DNA of 6,607 nucleotides. It comes from an uncultured Bacilli bacterium. Its GTDB lineage: Bacteria; Bacillota_I; Bacilli_A; RF39; UBA660. The translations under genes and the position numbers were made by a program. The notes beneath the pieces were generated by a model. That model saw nothing but the letters and a program-made list of their open reading frames with translations. It had not been told where the DNA came from and did not search any database. The stretch is taken from the NCBI GenBank assembly GCA_947853245.1, contig CANTWP010000087.1, positions 1-6,607 of the forward strand, given 5' to 3'. Shown here piece by piece: positions 6,000-6,607 of this stretch; position 1 is the stretch's first letter; the number at the start of each line of letters is the position of its first letter.

Positions 6000-6607
6000 T
6001 ATAAAGCCTCGTGGAAAGTTCTAGCAATTACTTCTTCTTGTTGTTTACGAGTTAAACGATTAAATCTAACAGAATAACCAGATACACGAATTGTAAGTAA
6101 TGGATATTTTTCTGGGTTATTCATAGCGTCGATCAATGTTTCGCGATTTAATACATTAACATTTAAATGGAATGCACCTTGTTTAAAATAACCATCAAGT
6201 AATGACACTAAATTTGTTACTTGAGTATCTAAATCTTTACCTAAAGCACTTGGTATAATTGAGAAAGTATTAGAAATGCCATCTTTACAACAATCTCTAT
6301 ATTCTAATTTTGCAACTGAGTTTAAAGACGCTACTGCTCCACTATTATCTCTACCATGCATTGGATTAGCTCCCGGTGCGAATGCTACTCCTTTTTTTCG
6401 ACCATCTGGGGTAGCTCCAGTTTTAGCTCCATATACTACATTTGATGTAATTGTTAAAACAGACATTGTAACTTCCGCATCACGATAAGTTTTATGACGA
6501 GCAAGTTCACTATGCATTTTATCAAGTATTTCTTTAGCAATATTATCTACACGATCATCATCATTACCATATTTAGGGAAATCCCCTTCTATTTCAAAAT
6601 CAATAGC
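5999..6607 (-). CDS. pflB: Formate C-acetyltransferase (pyruvate formate-lyase), 3' end only
   Basis: PflB converts pyruvate and CoA to acetyl-CoA and formate through a glycyl radical, the main anaerobic pyruvate route in many fermenters. The frame is open to the window edge; about 202 of ~750 residues are visible, beginning AIDFEIEGDFPKYGNDDDRV. The C-terminal glycyl-radical domain is present: YRDAEVTMSVLTITSNVVYG, TPDGRKKG, PGANPMHGRD, the DGISNTFSIIPSALGKD segment, HLNVNVLNRETLIDAM, and the radical loop RVSGYSVRFNRL, with the radical Gly encoded at 6077-6079. The catalytic Cys-Cys pair lies outside the window. After DGYF, ahead of HLNVN, it is several residues shorter than E. coli PflB. 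It is directly followed by pflA. An internal ATG at 6517 is not the start. Confidence 0.97.
   Translation of the reverse strand, partial: AIDFEIEGDFPKYGNDDDRVDNIAKEILDKMHSELARHKTYRDAEVTMSVLTITSNVVYGAKTGATPDGRKKGVAFAPGANPMHGRDNSGAVASLNSVAKLEYRDCCKDGISNTFSIIPSALGKDLDTQVTNLVSLLDGYFKQGAFHLNVNVLNRETLIDAMNNPEKYPLLTIRVSGYSVRFNRLTRKQQEEVIARTFHEAL

Noticed and set aside
6276..6488. Open frame on the plus strand, 70 residues, inside the pflB region
   Set aside because: It is the mirror of the strongly conserved pflB C-terminal coding sequence, with no ribosome site.
1..6607. Recoded UGA (Trp) as in mycoplasmas
   Set aside because: Trp positions checked in pyrG, the pgsA-like gene, the transporter and pflA use TGG, and no conserved gene has an internal TGA.
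1..6607. CRISPR array, IS element, tRNA or rRNA gene, toxin-antitoxin or defence cassette
   Set aside because: No regular direct repeats, transposase, cloverleaf or rRNA-like sequence, or defence domains were seen; every sizeable gene has a housekeeping assignment.

Overview
The window is very AT-rich, ordinary bacterial chromosome from what looks like a low-GC Firmicute (Bacilli/Erysipelotrichia-like, or a related gut lineage). The indications are strong GGAGG-type ribosome sites, hairpin-plus-T-run terminators, a radC-mreC-mreD cluster headed by a SpoIIB-like protein, and a pyruvate formate-lyase pair that points to anaerobic fermentation. The Trp codons I checked are TGG and no gene is broken by internal TGA, so the code is the standard bacterial one. 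Species-level placement is not possible from this sequence alone.

Layout. 1-1079 (+): the 3' two-thirds of pyrG (CTP synthase), ending in a terminator hairpin that contains its stop codon. 3505-1091 (-): a tight four-gene operon of a membrane-anchored SPOR-domain protein, radC, mreC and mreD, with gaps or overlaps of -8, +9 and +2 bases. 3515-3652: a divergent control region with two nested inverted repeats and face-to-face promoter-like sequences. 3653-4273 (+): a CDP-alcohol phosphatidyltransferase of the PgsA type. 4257-4283: a bidirectional terminator shared with the convergent cation-diffusion-facilitator gene at 4287-5168 (-). 5169-5285: the control region of that transporter, with an 11-bp AT-only dyad. 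5286-5999 (-): pflA, overlapping by one base the stop of pflB, whose 3' end fills 5999-6607 and continues out of the window.

How the genes fit together. SPOR protein, MreC and MreD belong to envelope and septal growth, and PgsA-type enzymes supply phosphatidylglycerol to the same membrane. PflA makes the glycyl radical on PflB, which splits pyruvate to acetyl-CoA and formate. The remaining genes (pyrG, the metal transporter) are housekeeping neighbours.

I looked for an undescribed system and found no cassette that would qualify. The points worth checking are the absence of mreB between radC and mreC, the SpoIIB-like gene in the syntenic slot upstream of radC, a minus-strand terminator-shaped hairpin in the operon leader, the AT dyad before the transporter gene, and terminators built around stop codons.
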